Positions 55,339 through 63,879 of a stretch of DNA of 64,000 nt are shown in pieces. The stretch lies in the NCBI GenBank assembly GCA_034434835.1, contig DAOTXX010000076.1, forward strand, positions 15,358-79,357, written 5' to 3'. Position numbers and translations under genes: made by a program. Below the pieces are notes generated by a model. It ran no database searches. It was given only the letters and a program-made list of their open reading frames with translations, and had not been told where the DNA came from. This DNA comes from JBGLNJ01 sp034434835 (GTDB taxonomy: Bacteria; Chloroflexota; Anaerolineae; Fen-1058). Each line of letters opens with the position of its first letter. Positions within the stretch are counted from its first letter, which is position 1.

Positions 55339-55559
55339 TGGCTGTTGAGCAAATTGACCCCGCGCTGTGCAATGGCTGTGGGACTTGTGTCAATAGCTGC
55401 CCCGCAGATGTTCTCAGAATGGACAAGGAAAACAAAAAGGCCGTCGTTCAATATCCTCAAGATTGCGTGATATGCTGCTGGTGCCTTGTGGAATGTCCCC
55501 AAGACGCAATCGTATTCACGCCGGTCAAGACGTCGCCGCTTTTCACGAGCTGGGGGTAG
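55338..55559 (+). CDS. 2[4Fe-4S] ferredoxin-like subunit (copy 1)
   Basis: 73 residues with two full cluster motifs: Cys11, 14, 17, 21 and Cys43, 46, 49, 53 (CVICCWCLVECP), plus an extra Cys47. The CW-C...CP arrangement resembles the N-terminal domain of AprB, the iron-sulfur subunit of adenylylsulfate reductase. AGGAGGC precedes the ATG. It lies 7 nt before a flavoprotein gene and probably carries electrons to or from it. Confidence 0.9.
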   Translation: MAVEQIDPALCNGCGTCVNSCPADVLRMDKENKKAVVQYPQDCVICCWCLVECPQDAIVFTPVKTSPLFTSWG

Positions 55560-55566
55560 AGGAACA

Positions 55567-57270
55567 ATGAACCCATCAAGTGTAGAGAACAGACTGGAAG
55601 CCGATGTGCTTGTTGTCGGTGGAGGCATCGCTGGGTGTTTTGCTGCCATCAAAGCCAGAGAGCAGGGCGCCGAGGTGATCCTGGTTGATAAAGGGTTTGT
55701 CGGAAAGTCAGGACAGACCCCCTATGCTGGCGGCATGATGGTATTCAACCCCGACTGGGGTCATAAACTCGACGAATGGATGAACTACATCAACAAAACC
55801 AGTGAGCATGTCAACAATCGCTACTGGACCGAAATCACCATCACGGAATCGTATGCCAGATACCAAGACCTGGTTTCCTGGGGAGTGAAATTTGTAGAGA
55901 AAGATAGCGCGGTTTGGCACCACCCTGATCCTTGGGGAGTCACTGAATCAGTACACCTGATCAACTCAGCGCGTTTTGATATCTTCTCAGCAGACAAAAA
56001 CCATGCATATATCCTCAGGAAGCAAGTTTTGAAGAGCGGAGGAAAGATCCTCGATAGAATCATGGTCACCGAACTGTTGAAGCAAAACGGAAGAGTTGGC
56101 GGCGCTATCGGCATGCCCCTGGACAGCTATGACCTGTACATCTTCATAGCCAAGGCAACTATCCTGTGCGTTGGGGCAAGCGGCTTCAAGCCGGCCGGAT
56201 ATCCCCCGCTCGTTCAATTGACCTGTGACGGTGAGGGAATGGCTTACCGCGCGGGCGCCGAAATTCTTGGCAAAGAATTCGTTGATACCCATATCACCTT
56301 AATTGATCATCCTGAAATATGTGGTCGTTTGAGAGTGCCGGATGCTCTTGAACGGCTCCTCGGCCGTGAAACAACTTTGCTTGGCAAACCCTTTCTTGAG
56401 CCAAGGATAAACTCAGAAGGCAGTAAGTTGCCGGATCGTCCGGCAGGGGCATCAGGAGAGAAGTTTAGTTATCCTCAGTTGGAGTTCGAATCCCACGCCG
56501 GCCGGGCACCGATCTATTGGCGCACGGAGGTCGGCGACAAAGAACTGGTGGGCGCTGCGGCACTCGGAATGTCAGTTCGCAAGGCGGATGGCATCTGGCC
56601 GGCGAACACAAACTGTGCTTCCAGCGTTCCCGGTCTTTACGCTGCCGGTGACGCCCTGGGCAACATGCAAAACGGTGCTGTCTACGCTGCTGGAGGGTCT
56701 TCCCTCGCTGGCTGTGCGGTGACCGGCGCCATCGCCGGCATAGCCGCTGCGAAAGAGGCTTTGCGAATGGGGAAACTGACGGTGGAGGAGAAAGAGATCG
56801 CCCGGGCGAAACAGGTGGTGCACGCTCCCTTGGAACGCAAAGGCGGCTATAGTCCGCGCTGGGTGACACAACTGCTGCAGAATACGATGATGCCTTATTT
56901 CATCTCCTACATCAAGAAGGCAGATCGCTTGCAGGCGGCGCTGACTATCATCGAGTTCATGCAAGAACACCTTGTTCCGCGACTGTTTGCCCGAGACCCA
57001 CGCGAGTTGCAGCTTGCTCACGAGACGAAAAACATGGTGCTCAGCGCGGAGATGCGGCTGCGGTCGGCGCTGTTTAGAACAGAGAGCCGGGGCGACCACT
57101 ATCGGGAGGATTATCCACGTCGGGATGACTCGAGTTGGTTGGCGTGGACGAAGATAGAGGAAGAGGGTGGAAGGATGAAACTCACGAAAGTGCCTATACC
57201 GAAGGAGTGGTGGCCGGACTTGTCCATTCCTTACGAGCAAAGATATCCTTTCCGCTTTCCCGGTGAATAA
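55567..57270 (+). CDS. FAD flavoprotein of the fumarate reductase/AprA superfamily (copy 1)
   Basis: 567 residues. N-terminal FAD motif DVLVVGGGIAGCFAAIKARE, then KGFVGKSGQT, the SdhA-like second FAD region ASSVPGLYAAGDALGNMQNG, and the C-terminal block LRSALFRTESRGDHYREDYP typical of SdhA, FrdA and AprA. The segment HAGRAPIYWR may be the substrate loop. With the 73-residue ferredoxin upstream it resembles a reduced AprBA pair, but no other sulfate genes are present, so the substrate is probably organic, perhaps an enoate or hydroxy acid. RBS GGTAGAGGAACA before ATG. Confidence 0.87.
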   Translation: MNPSSVENRLEADVLVVGGGIAGCFAAIKAREQGAEVILVDKGFVGKSGQTPYAGGMMVFNPDWGHKLDEWMNYINKTSEHVNNRYWTEITITESYARYQDLVSWGVKFVEKDSAVWHHPDPWGVTESVHLINSARFDIFSADKNHAYILRKQVLKSGGKILDRIMVTELLKQNGRVGGAIGMPLDSYDLYIFIAKATILCVGASGFKPAGYPPLVQLTCDGEGMAYRAGAEILGKEFVDTHITLIDHPEICGRLRVPDALERLLGRETTLLGKPFLEPRINSEGSKLPDRPAGASGEKFSYPQLEFESHAGRAPIYWRTEVGDKELVGAAALGMSVRKADGIWPANTNCASSVPGLYAAGDALGNMQNGAVYAAGGSSLAGCAVTGAIAGIAAAKEALRMGKLTVEEKEIARAKQVVHAPLERKGGYSPRWVTQLLQNTMMPYFISYIKKADRLQAALTIIEFMQEHLVPRLFARDPRELQLAHETKNMVLSAEMRLRSALFRTESRGDHYREDYPRRDDSSWLAWTKIEEEGGRMKLTKVPIPKEWWPDLSIPYEQRYPFRFPGE

Positions 57271-57327
57271 TACAAGATGTCGGTGTGGCGGAAATAACCA
57301 ACTGGAAATAACAGTGAGGCAACCAAA

Positions 57328-57549
57328 ATGGCGATAGAGCGAATTGACTCTGTGCTGTGCAATGGCTGTGGAATGTGTGTCAAAAGTTGTCCAGCAGATG
57401 TGATCCGAATGGACAAAGAAAACAAGAAAGCAGTGGTCAAATATCCCCAAGATTGCGTGGTGTGCTGTTGGTGCCTTGTGGAACGTCACCAAGACGCAAT
57501 CGTGTTCACGCCCGTCAAGATGGCGCCACTTTTCACTAGCTGGGGGTAG
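57328..57549 (+). CDS. Ferredoxin-like subunit (copy 2) missing one cluster cysteine
   Basis: 73 residues, about three quarters or more identical to copy 1. Cys11, 14, 17, 21, 43, 46 and 49 are kept, but the last ligand, Cys53, is arginine, and the following proline is histidine (LVERHQ instead of LVECPQ). In 2[4Fe-4S] ferredoxins that fourth cysteine ligates the first cluster, so cluster I may be lost, become 3Fe-4S, or use Cys47. The gene is otherwise intact, with GTGAGG before ATG and a flavoprotein gene 7 nt downstream. Confidence 0.88.
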   Translation: MAIERIDSVLCNGCGMCVKSCPADVIRMDKENKKAVVKYPQDCVVCCWCLVERHQDAIVFTPVKMAPLFTSWG

Positions 57550-57556
57550 AGGATAT

Positions 57557-59236
57557 ATGAACCTTTCTGCTAAGGAAAACAGACTAGAAACCGATGTCCT
57601 TGTCATCGGCGGAGGGATTGCTGGTTGTTTTGCAGCCATAAAGGCCAGCGAGCAGGGCGCCAAAGTAATTCTAGTCGACAAAGGCTTTGTCGGCAAATCC
57701 GGGCAGACCCCCTATGCTAACAACTTCATGGCTTTCAATCCCGATTGGGGTCACCAGCTGGATGTCTGGATAGACTATATCAATAAGACCAGCGAGTACG
57801 TCAATAACCGCTACTGGACCGAAATCACCATCACGGAATCGTATGCCCGATACCAAGACTTGGCTTCCTGGGGAGTGAAATTTAAACAAGGGGAAGATGG
57901 TCAACCGATTCGATTCCCTGCGCCTCCCGGAGTGACTGACCAGCTACGGTTTGAAGAAAACAACAGAGGCGATTATGCCCAAGTCCTCAGGAAACGGGCC
58001 TTAAAGAGCGGGGGCAAGATTTTGGACAGAATCATGATTGCCGAGCTGTTGAAACAAGGCGAAAGGATAGTTGGCGCCATAGGCATCCCTCTGGAAAGCG
58101 ATGACTTGTATATCTTCATAGCGAAAGCGACCATCCTATGCGTGGGCGCTTGCGGCTACAAGCCGGCAGGTTATCCTCCCATCGTTCAATTGACGGGTGA
58201 CGGCGAGGCGATGGCCTACCGCGCCGGTGCTGAAATTCTCGGCAAGGAATTTGTTGATACTCATTTCACCAGAACAGACATTCCTATCGGCATCCCCAAC
58301 ATGCTTGGCCGCAAGAGGAATGTGCCGGATGAGCTCAAGGTGCTCATGGCCCCACCCAGAGGCAGGCCCGATATCAATGCAGAAGGAAACAAGATACCCG
58401 ACCGCCCTGCAGAGACATCACACTATCAGTTTACCTATCTGGAGCGGGAGTTTGAAGCCCATGCCGGACGGGCGCCGATCTACACGCCTCTACCCACCGG
58501 CAACAAGGAATTGGTGGGCGGTGCCTGTCTTGGAATGTCACTGCGCAAGGCGGACGGTCTGTGGCCGGCGGATACCAACTGTGCGTCAAGCCTTCCCGGC
58601 CTTTATGCCGCCGGTGACGCCCTGGGCAACATGCAAAACGGCGCTGTCTACGCTCTTCCGGGTTCTGCCATCGCTGGCAGTGCGGTGACCGGCACCATCG
58701 CCGGTGTAGCCGCAGCGAAAGAGGCTCTGAAGATGGGAAAACTGGTGGTCGATGAGGAAGAGATTAGCAGGGCAAAGCAGGTTGTGCATGCTCCCACAGA
58801 ACGGAAAGGTGGCTATAGCCCGAGGTGGGTGACTCAACTGCTCCAGAATACCATGATGCCTTATTTCATCTCCTACATCAAGAAGGGGGACCGTTTGGAG
58901 GCGACGCTAACCATCGTGGAGTTCATGCAGGAACACCTTGTTCCGCGGCTGTTTGCCCGAGACCCGCACGAGTTGCGTCTGGCGCACGAGACGAAGAACA
59001 TGGTGCTGAGTGCGGAAATGAGGCTGCGGTCGGCGCTTTTCAGGACGGAGAGCCGTGGCAACCACTACCGGGAGGACTATCCGCGTCGGGACGACCCGAA
59101 CTGGCTGGCATGGACAAAGATAAAAGAAGAGCAGGGCAAAATGAAGCTCATCAAAGTCCCTGTGCCAAAGGAGTGGTGGCCAGACCAGTCCACGCCTTAC
59201 GAGCAAAGATATCCTTTCCGATTCCCGGGTGAGTAA
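57557..59236 (+). CDS. FAD flavoprotein of the fumarate reductase/AprA superfamily (copy 2)
   Basis: 559 residues, closely similar to copy 1 over its ends (DVLVIGGGIAGCFAAIKASE, LRSALFRTESRGNHYREDYP) but divergent in two stretches: residues about 115-135 and about 235-275, which lie near the putative substrate-binding region. This suggests duplication followed by a change of substrate. Both FAD motifs and the HAGRAPIY loop are intact. It is the last intact gene before a decayed duplicate block. Confidence 0.88.
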   Translation: MNLSAKENRLETDVLVIGGGIAGCFAAIKASEQGAKVILVDKGFVGKSGQTPYANNFMAFNPDWGHQLDVWIDYINKTSEYVNNRYWTEITITESYARYQDLASWGVKFKQGEDGQPIRFPAPPGVTDQLRFEENNRGDYAQVLRKRALKSGGKILDRIMIAELLKQGERIVGAIGIPLESDDLYIFIAKATILCVGACGYKPAGYPPIVQLTGDGEAMAYRAGAEILGKEFVDTHFTRTDIPIGIPNMLGRKRNVPDELKVLMAPPRGRPDINAEGNKIPDRPAETSHYQFTYLEREFEAHAGRAPIYTPLPTGNKELVGGACLGMSLRKADGLWPADTNCASSLPGLYAAGDALGNMQNGAVYALPGSAIAGSAVTGTIAGVAAAKEALKMGKLVVDEEEISRAKQVVHAPTERKGGYSPRWVTQLLQNTMMPYFISYIKKGDRLEATLTIVEFMQEHLVPRLFARDPHELRLAHETKNMVLSAEMRLRSALFRTESRGNHYREDYPRRDDPNWLAWTKIKEEQGKMKLIKVPVPKEWWPDQSTPYEQRYPFRFPGE

Positions 59237-59360
59237 AGCATGTACTTATCGGGCGGGTTAAAACAAATCAACATCAAGCGATCCAGATACGTCTGGCTGG
59301 TCAGCCTGTCGATCAAATCTGCCGGATTCTCCAGCGGTCTCGTCATTGCATTGGCACCGT

Positions 59361-60377
59361 CGCGTTTGATGAATACCAGCGAAGCGCGAAATGTTCAAGG
59401 CCGAGAGGTAAAAGCTGAAACGGCGAAAACCGCGGGTGCGCAAATGAAAGGACAACTCATGGACAGAGATCACAAGATGGGGATGCCACCCCGGTTTGGG
59501 CCAGGAGGCCCTATGGAGGAAGGCCAGTTTCAGATTCCGGATGCCGATGTCTCACACGTCCGCCGGAAATGGCTCGACCTGCCGTATGCCGGCATCTCTC
59601 CGGCGCGAAAGCTCGACATCTACTTGTCCGCAGAAGGGGATGGGCCGTTCCCAGTCGTGTTGCATATTCATGGTGGCGGTTTTGCCATAGGGGACAAACG
59701 CGACATTCACCTCATGCCCTTCCTGTAAGGACTGGAACGCCGGTATGCGGTGGCGAACGCGAATTATCGCTTGAGTGGTGAAGCGATCTTTCCGGCCGGG
59801 TTACAGGATACTTAAGGCCGCTATCCGATGGCTGAGGGCTAACGCTGCACACTATCATCTCGATGGAAACAGGATCGCGGCTTGCGGCGGCTATTACGCT
59901 GCGATGGTTTGCCTCACGGCCAACGTACCTGAGCTGGATGACCTGAGCCTGGGCAATCCAGAGTATCCGTGCAATGTGCAGACAGCCGTGGACTGGTTTG
60001 GGCTGACTGATTTCCTAAAGATGGACGAACAGCTTGCCAAGAGTGGCCTTGGCCCGCGTGATCACAGCGAGGCAGATTCACCCGAATCCAGACTCTTGGG
60101 AGCAAGAATCACCGACATACCGGAACAAGTGCGGCGCGCCAGCCCGCTCACCTACGTTCATGCCGATATGCCCCCAATCTTGATTCAACACGGACGGATG
60201 GACGCCATGGTACCTGTGCAGCAGTCTATGAGTCTGGTACACAAACTGGCGGAATCCGTCAGCCATGACCGGTTTGAATTTGATATTTTGGAAAACGCCG
60301 GCCATGGCGACCCGTTATTCGAGTCAGAAGACAACATGAAGCGCGTCTTCCAGTTCTTGGATCGCTATCTCAAGTGA
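59361..60377 (+). pseudogene. Decayed duplicate of the 36020-36955 esterase gene
   Basis: The block matches 35922-36955, starting within the 3' end of the ribose-type permease gene, so a DNA segment was copied rather than a single gene. The reading frame from ATG 59459 stops at TAA 59726-59728, where the parent has CAG. A one-base insertion near 59811 then shifts the frame. A 12-nt deletion near 59892 removes the four codons Ser-Ala-Gly-Gly that include the catalytic serine. The rest, to 60377, still reads like the parent. The product cannot be an active esterase. Confidence 0.9.
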
Positions 60378-60432
60378 CAACGCGGAAGAACCTGCCAGAG
60401 TCACCGGAACGATGACGCAATCAGAAGCCTTG

Positions 60433-60620
60433 TTCCCGATGAAGGCGACGGCCCCTTTCCCATCATCGTGTCCATCCACGGCGGCGCGTTCATGGGCTGT
60501 GACAAAGCCGACATGCAAGTGACGCCCATGCTGGAAGGATTGAAGCGGGGGTATGCCGTCGTCGTCATCAACTATCGCCTGAGCGGCGAAGCGAAATTCC
60601 CAGTGTTGGTGCAGGATGTT
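60433..60620 (+). pseudogene. Fragment of the 37089-38015 esterase gene
   Basis: 188 nt closely match 37237-37423 of the second esterase gene, encoding the oxyanion region HGGAFMGCDKADMQVTPMLE and INYRLSGEAKFP. It starts and stops abruptly, with no promoter or start codon. It continues the same gene order as at 36-38 kb, so it belongs to the same duplicated block. Confidence 0.85.
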
Positions 60621-60768
60621 GACGCTCCTCTCGAAACATTCGCGGCTTGCCTCGATGAATTTCTGTGCGGGGCCTTGGAACCAGGTGGCTATCATCCAGC
60701 CGTCCGGATGCCAGACTGTGGCAAAGTGCGCCCAGTCACCTGCATCACGCCACAATACCCAGCTCTCG
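60621..60768 (-). pseudogene. Inverted fragment of a SnoaL-like gene
   Basis: The reverse complement reads WRDAGDWAHFATVWHPDG then WMIATWFQGPAQKFIEASRE, clearly related to the SnoaL-like gene at 40728. The fragment is joined directly to the esterase fragment, in opposite orientation. It has no frameshift at the place where the 40.8 kb gene breaks, so it records an older, in-frame form. Confidence 0.8.
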
Positions 60769-60797
60769 ACTATAGGATTACGACCGAGCTTGCAGTA

Positions 60798-61877
60798 TCA
60801 GGCTGCGTCCCCCTGACCCGAAGCGGACCACTCGAGTCGGACGCCAAGTTCGTTCGCCAGTTTCCCCAGTTCCTTCAGCAGGCTATCGGGCACCGGAATG
60901 CCCCTTTCGAGCCGCTCTTGCTTCTTGAGCCACTCTATCTCGCCTGGCAGGTAAATGCGCTCTACGCCCGAGGCGCGAGGCGAGTTCCGGATTTCCGCGA
61001 TCATAGACCGGATGTCTTGTTCAAACCTGGCTGGCTCGGCGAAAGCCGCAATGTCCACCGCCTGAACCACGAACCCGGCTGACACTGGGCGGTTCAACTC
61101 GTCGGTTGAGGCAACGTGAGAGCCGAATTCCGCACCCGTCAACACGCCCGCCAGAATGTCTGCCACCAGCGCCAGACCATATCCTTTGGGTCCTCCGATG
61201 GGCAGCAGGGTCCCCTTCATCGCGGCGGCCGGGTCCTCAGTCGGAAGCCCCTGAGCATCCAGCGCCCATCCCAAAGGGATGCGCTCGCCCTTGCTGGCGG
61301 CAAGGCGTATCTTGCCTCTTGCGACCACCGACGAGGCCATATCGAGCACGATATCCACATCTCCGCCTGTGGGAACTGCCACGCAGATCGGATTCGTTCC
61401 CAGCAGAGGAATCGTTCCGCCCCAGGCCGCCATGCTGGGTGCAGCGTTGGCCGCGATCATCCCAATCATCTTGCGCGGCAGAGCCATCATGGCATAGTAG
61501 GCTGCAATACCAAAGTGTCCAGCATTGCGGACTGCGACGAGGCCGGCTCCATGCTTTTCCGCTCGGCTTATGGCCTCGTTCATAGCACGGACGCCGGCTA
61601 TCTGGCCAAAGCCATGTTGCGCATCCAAGAGGAGCGAAGCGCCCCGCTCACGCAGGATTTTCAGTTCCGTTTTGGCGGTCATCGTTCCCGCTTGTACCCT
61701 GCGGATGTAGGCCGGCAGTCGGAGCACGCCGTGGGACTCGATGCCGCGCAGGTCCGCCTCAACTATGATTTGCGCGATCACGGCAGCTTGGTCGCTCGGC
61801 ACCCCGACTTTCTTTAACAGGCACTCACAGGCCTGTACAAGGTCATGAGCGGGTATGCGAATAGTCTGTTTGGACAT
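60798..61877 (-). CDS. Ldh-family (malate/lactate/sulfolactate-type) dehydrogenase
   Basis: 359 residues, the usual length of the NAD(P)-dependent Ldh/MDH2 family, which is unrelated to Rossmann malate dehydrogenases. The motifs ESHGVLRLPAYIRR near residue 45 and NAGHFGIAAYYAMMA near 120 are characteristic, as are GTNPICVAVP and GGPKGYGLALVADILAGVLTGA. I chose ATG 61877, preceded by AAAGGAGAAACC. Oxidises or reduces a 2-hydroxy acid. The remnant upstream of a LarA-type racemase and the IclR regulator suggest a 2-hydroxyacid catabolic operon. Confidence 0.92.
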   Translation of the reverse strand: MSKQTIRIPAHDLVQACECLLKKVGVPSDQAAVIAQIIVEADLRGIESHGVLRLPAYIRRVQAGTMTAKTELKILRERGASLLLDAQHGFGQIAGVRAMNEAISRAEKHGAGLVAVRNAGHFGIAAYYAMMALPRKMIGMIAANAAPSMAAWGGTIPLLGTNPICVAVPTGGDVDIVLDMASSVVARGKIRLAASKGERIPLGWALDAQGLPTEDPAAAMKGTLLPIGGPKGYGLALVADILAGVLTGAEFGSHVASTDELNRPVSAGFVVQAVDIAAFAEPARFEQDIRSMIAEIRNSPRASGVERIYLPGEIEWLKKQERLERGIPVPDSLLKELGKLANELGVRLEWSASGQGDAA

Positions 61878-62014
61878 GGTCTGGTTTCTCCTTTTCATAT
61901 TGACATGATAGCAAGTGATATGGCAACGCATCCAATCAGACTGGGAGCATTTTGCCCGGCGCGCTGGCTCCAAAACTGAGCCATGACAAACGCTCGCTGC
62001 TGGCCGGGCGTGAC

Positions 62015-62351
62015 GCCTAAATCAACCAGCGCCGCCGGATTCTGCGGCTCGTTGTCAATCACGCGATAGCGTGCCATGACATCCGCGCCCAACTTGACGA
62101 TATTTTCCTTGTATGTCGGAGGGCAGTGCATGCCGATGCCGCATAACAGCATCATGTCATCGTTGCGCACACCTGCGACTTGCAACTCGCGTGGTTGGGT
62201 GCCAATTGGGTGATCGAGCGCCTTACGAATGGCTCGCTGCACATAGGCGAGTGGTTCGGCAGGTTGCGAGATGGACACTGTCGCCTGCACCGAGTCGGGA
62301 GAGGGCGAACTCGATGCACGACTTGCTGTACGGAACCCGTTTTTTTGGCAT
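62015..62351 (-). pseudogene. Remnant of a LarA-like (lactate racemase family) gene
   Basis: From an ATG at 62351 about 30 codons read like the start of a LarA-family protein (KKRVPYSKSCIEFAL). After a frame change the frame at 62278-62015 reads VSISQPAEPLAYVQRAI, ALDHPIGTQPREL, then MMLLCGIGMHCPPTYKENI and DVMARYRVIDNEPQN. The latter matches the family segment with GMHRP...RY.V.NH. The block between the two is shortened, the frame is broken and the C-terminal two thirds are missing. It lies between Ldh and IclR genes, in a place fitting a 2-hydroxyacid racemase. Confidence 0.6.
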
Positions 62352-62487
62352 GCATAATCGCTACGATAGATGTTTCGATGTATAAAAATAAGTTTCATTG
62401 TACAGAATACCATGATTTGTTTCGTTCGTCAAGTTACATTACAAGAATAACAATTTGAACAACGATGTTCTCGCGCTATGGAAGTGG

Positions 62488-62529
62488 TTGACACTTGGCG
62501 AAACTTGTGGTATACTATTCTACGAAACT
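62488..62529 (+). promoter_or_regulatory. Promoter of the second IclR gene with repeated CGAAACT
   Basis: TTGACA at 62488-62493 and TATACT at 62511-62516 are 17 nt apart, a near-consensus promoter. CGAAACT occurs at 62499-62505, inside the spacer, and at 62523-62529, at the expected start site, 24 nt apart. The same heptamer is in the operator-like palindrome upstream of the first IclR regulon (29319-29325). Autoregulation by IclR is likely. Confidence 0.6.
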
Positions 62530-62582
62530 GATTTCTGACAGATGAAACAATCTGTTCTTCTCTTGCGTAACTGGAGATCGCG

Positions 62583-63386
62583 GTGTCCGAATCAGTACGT
62601 GCCGTCGCAAGATCCCTCGACATCCTCTCATGCTTTAGCCATAACGAGCCAGTGCTGTCTCTTACAGAAATTGCCGGACGGGTCAGGATGCCCAAGAGTA
62701 CTGTCCACCGGCTGCTTGCGACACTCGAGAACAAGCGCTTTATCAAACGAGACGAGACGACCGGGCTTTATCATCTGGGCCTTCGGTTCATCGAGATGGC
62801 GACCCTGGTGTTGCAAGACCTGGATTTCGAACGATGGGCGCAGCCTTATCTGCAACGACTGTGCGCCGAGTGCGGCGAGACAGTGGACTTGGCGGTGCTA
62901 GATGGCGAGCAGGTCGTATACCTTCAGGTTGTCGAAAGCCCCCAACGAGTCAAGATCGCCGCTGCCGTAGGACAGCGATTGCCTGCGTTCTGCACTGCCT
63001 CTGGTAAAGCTTTTATGGCGTATCTCCCGGATGAACAAGTGAACCAGATCCTCAGCGCCGGCTTGACCCGGTACACAGACCATACCCGTGTTTCGCTTGA
63101 AGAACTGCGCAACGATCTGCAATTGACACGCCAGCGGGGATTTGCGATTTCGGTGCAAGAGTACGAAAAAGACATCAATGCCGTCGCTGCGCCGATCTTG
63201 AGCGACGATGGCTACCCATTGATGGTGATTGCTATCGTCGGCCCGTCCTTCCGGATGCCGCGCGAACGCATGATGGCGTTGGGGCAGTGTATCCAGACCA
63301 CCATCGAAACCATCAAGCGTGAGGTGGGACTGGCGGCGCTGTCCATTATCGTCTCCAAGACAAACACAACCGGCCTGGCCGGATAA
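62583..63386 (+). CDS. IclR-family transcription regulator (copy 2)
   Basis: 267 residues, starting at GTG with GGAG 8 nt before it. The helix-turn-helix is LSLTEIAGRVRMPKSTVHRL; the effector domain has ESPQRVKIAAAVGQRLPAF and CTASGKAFMAYLP. It is similar throughout to copy 1 at 28370-29173. It is divergent from the LarA remnant/Ldh genes and followed after 21 nt by a cupin gene, and may control both sides. Confidence 0.93.
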   Translation: MSESVRAVARSLDILSCFSHNEPVLSLTEIAGRVRMPKSTVHRLLATLENKRFIKRDETTGLYHLGLRFIEMATLVLQDLDFERWAQPYLQRLCAECGETVDLAVLDGEQVVYLQVVESPQRVKIAAAVGQRLPAFCTASGKAFMAYLPDEQVNQILSAGLTRYTDHTRVSLEELRNDLQLTRQRGFAISVQEYEKDINAVAAPILSDDGYPLMVIAIVGPSFRMPRERMMALGQCIQTTIETIKREVGLAALSIIVSKTNTTGLAG

Positions 63387-63407
63387 GTCGAGTCGAGAGG
63401 TGAATCT

Positions 63408-63770
63408 ATGAGCAACCTGCCATTTGTCAAAGCGGCCGATGTTCAGGGCGAATATCGTATTCCACCCCGCGTCTCCAAGCTGTTGTTGGCTCCCAAGTTT
63501 GGGGGGGTCAAGAATGTCTCGATGGGGATGAACATCACCGAAGTCGGCAGTATGATCCCAGACCACGTACATGACGAATCTGAAGAGGTTCTGTTCCTCA
63601 TCAGCGGTCGCGCCAAGATTGTGATCGAAGGCGAGGGGGAATGGGAGATCGGGCCAGAGACGGCGTTTTATTCACCGCTCGGCAAAAAGCATCGCGTGGA
63701 AAACATCGGCAATGAGCCGCTCAAGATCGTCTGGGTCTATTGCCCACCGCTGCCGGCGCATCGCAGTTAA
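63408..63770 (+). CDS. Small cupin-domain protein
   Basis: 120 residues, a single cupin barrel. Motif 1 is PDHVHDESEEVLFLISGRAK with metal-type residues His-x-His and Glu; motif 2 is YSPLGKKHRVENIGNEPL. Such small cupins bind or isomerise small acids or sugars, or act as sensors. AGAGGTGAATCT precedes the ATG. Closely follows the IclR gene, so probably same operon. Substrate unknown. Confidence 0.88.
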   Translation: MSNLPFVKAADVQGEYRIPPRVSKLLLAPKFGGVKNVSMGMNITEVGSMIPDHVHDESEEVLFLISGRAKIVIEGEGEWEIGPETAFYSPLGKKHRVENIGNEPLKIVWVYCPPLPAHRS

Positions 63771-63792
63771 GGCATGAACTCTATGGCTCATC

Positions 63793-63847
63793 TGTAGCAG
63801 AGCGTTATCTGAAGGTCTCCAAGACCTTTGATCTAACACCCTGCTAC
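63793..63847 (+). other. Structured leader or intergenic hairpin
   Basis: GTAGCAG (63793-63799) pairs with CTGCTAC (63841-63847), and inside it GTTA...AAGGTCT pairs with AGACCTT...TAAC around a 3-nt loop, giving a nested stem of about 55 nt. It sits between the cupin stop and the next gene, whose ribosome site begins 20 nt later. It may be an attenuator or processing hairpin; I do not recognise a riboswitch class. Confidence 0.45.
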
Positions 63848-63879
63848 TGAAGAAAATTCTTTTGATTAAGGAGAACATC

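Noticed and set aside
55338..57270. Adenylylsulfate reductase AprBA
   Set aside because: The ferredoxin is about half the length of AprB and no sulfate adenylyltransferase or Qmo genes are near; only superfamily resemblance is supported.
56572..57696. A 374-codon open frame on the - strand
   Set aside because: Antisense to both flavoproteins and the second ferredoxin, all of which are clear coding genes on the + strand.
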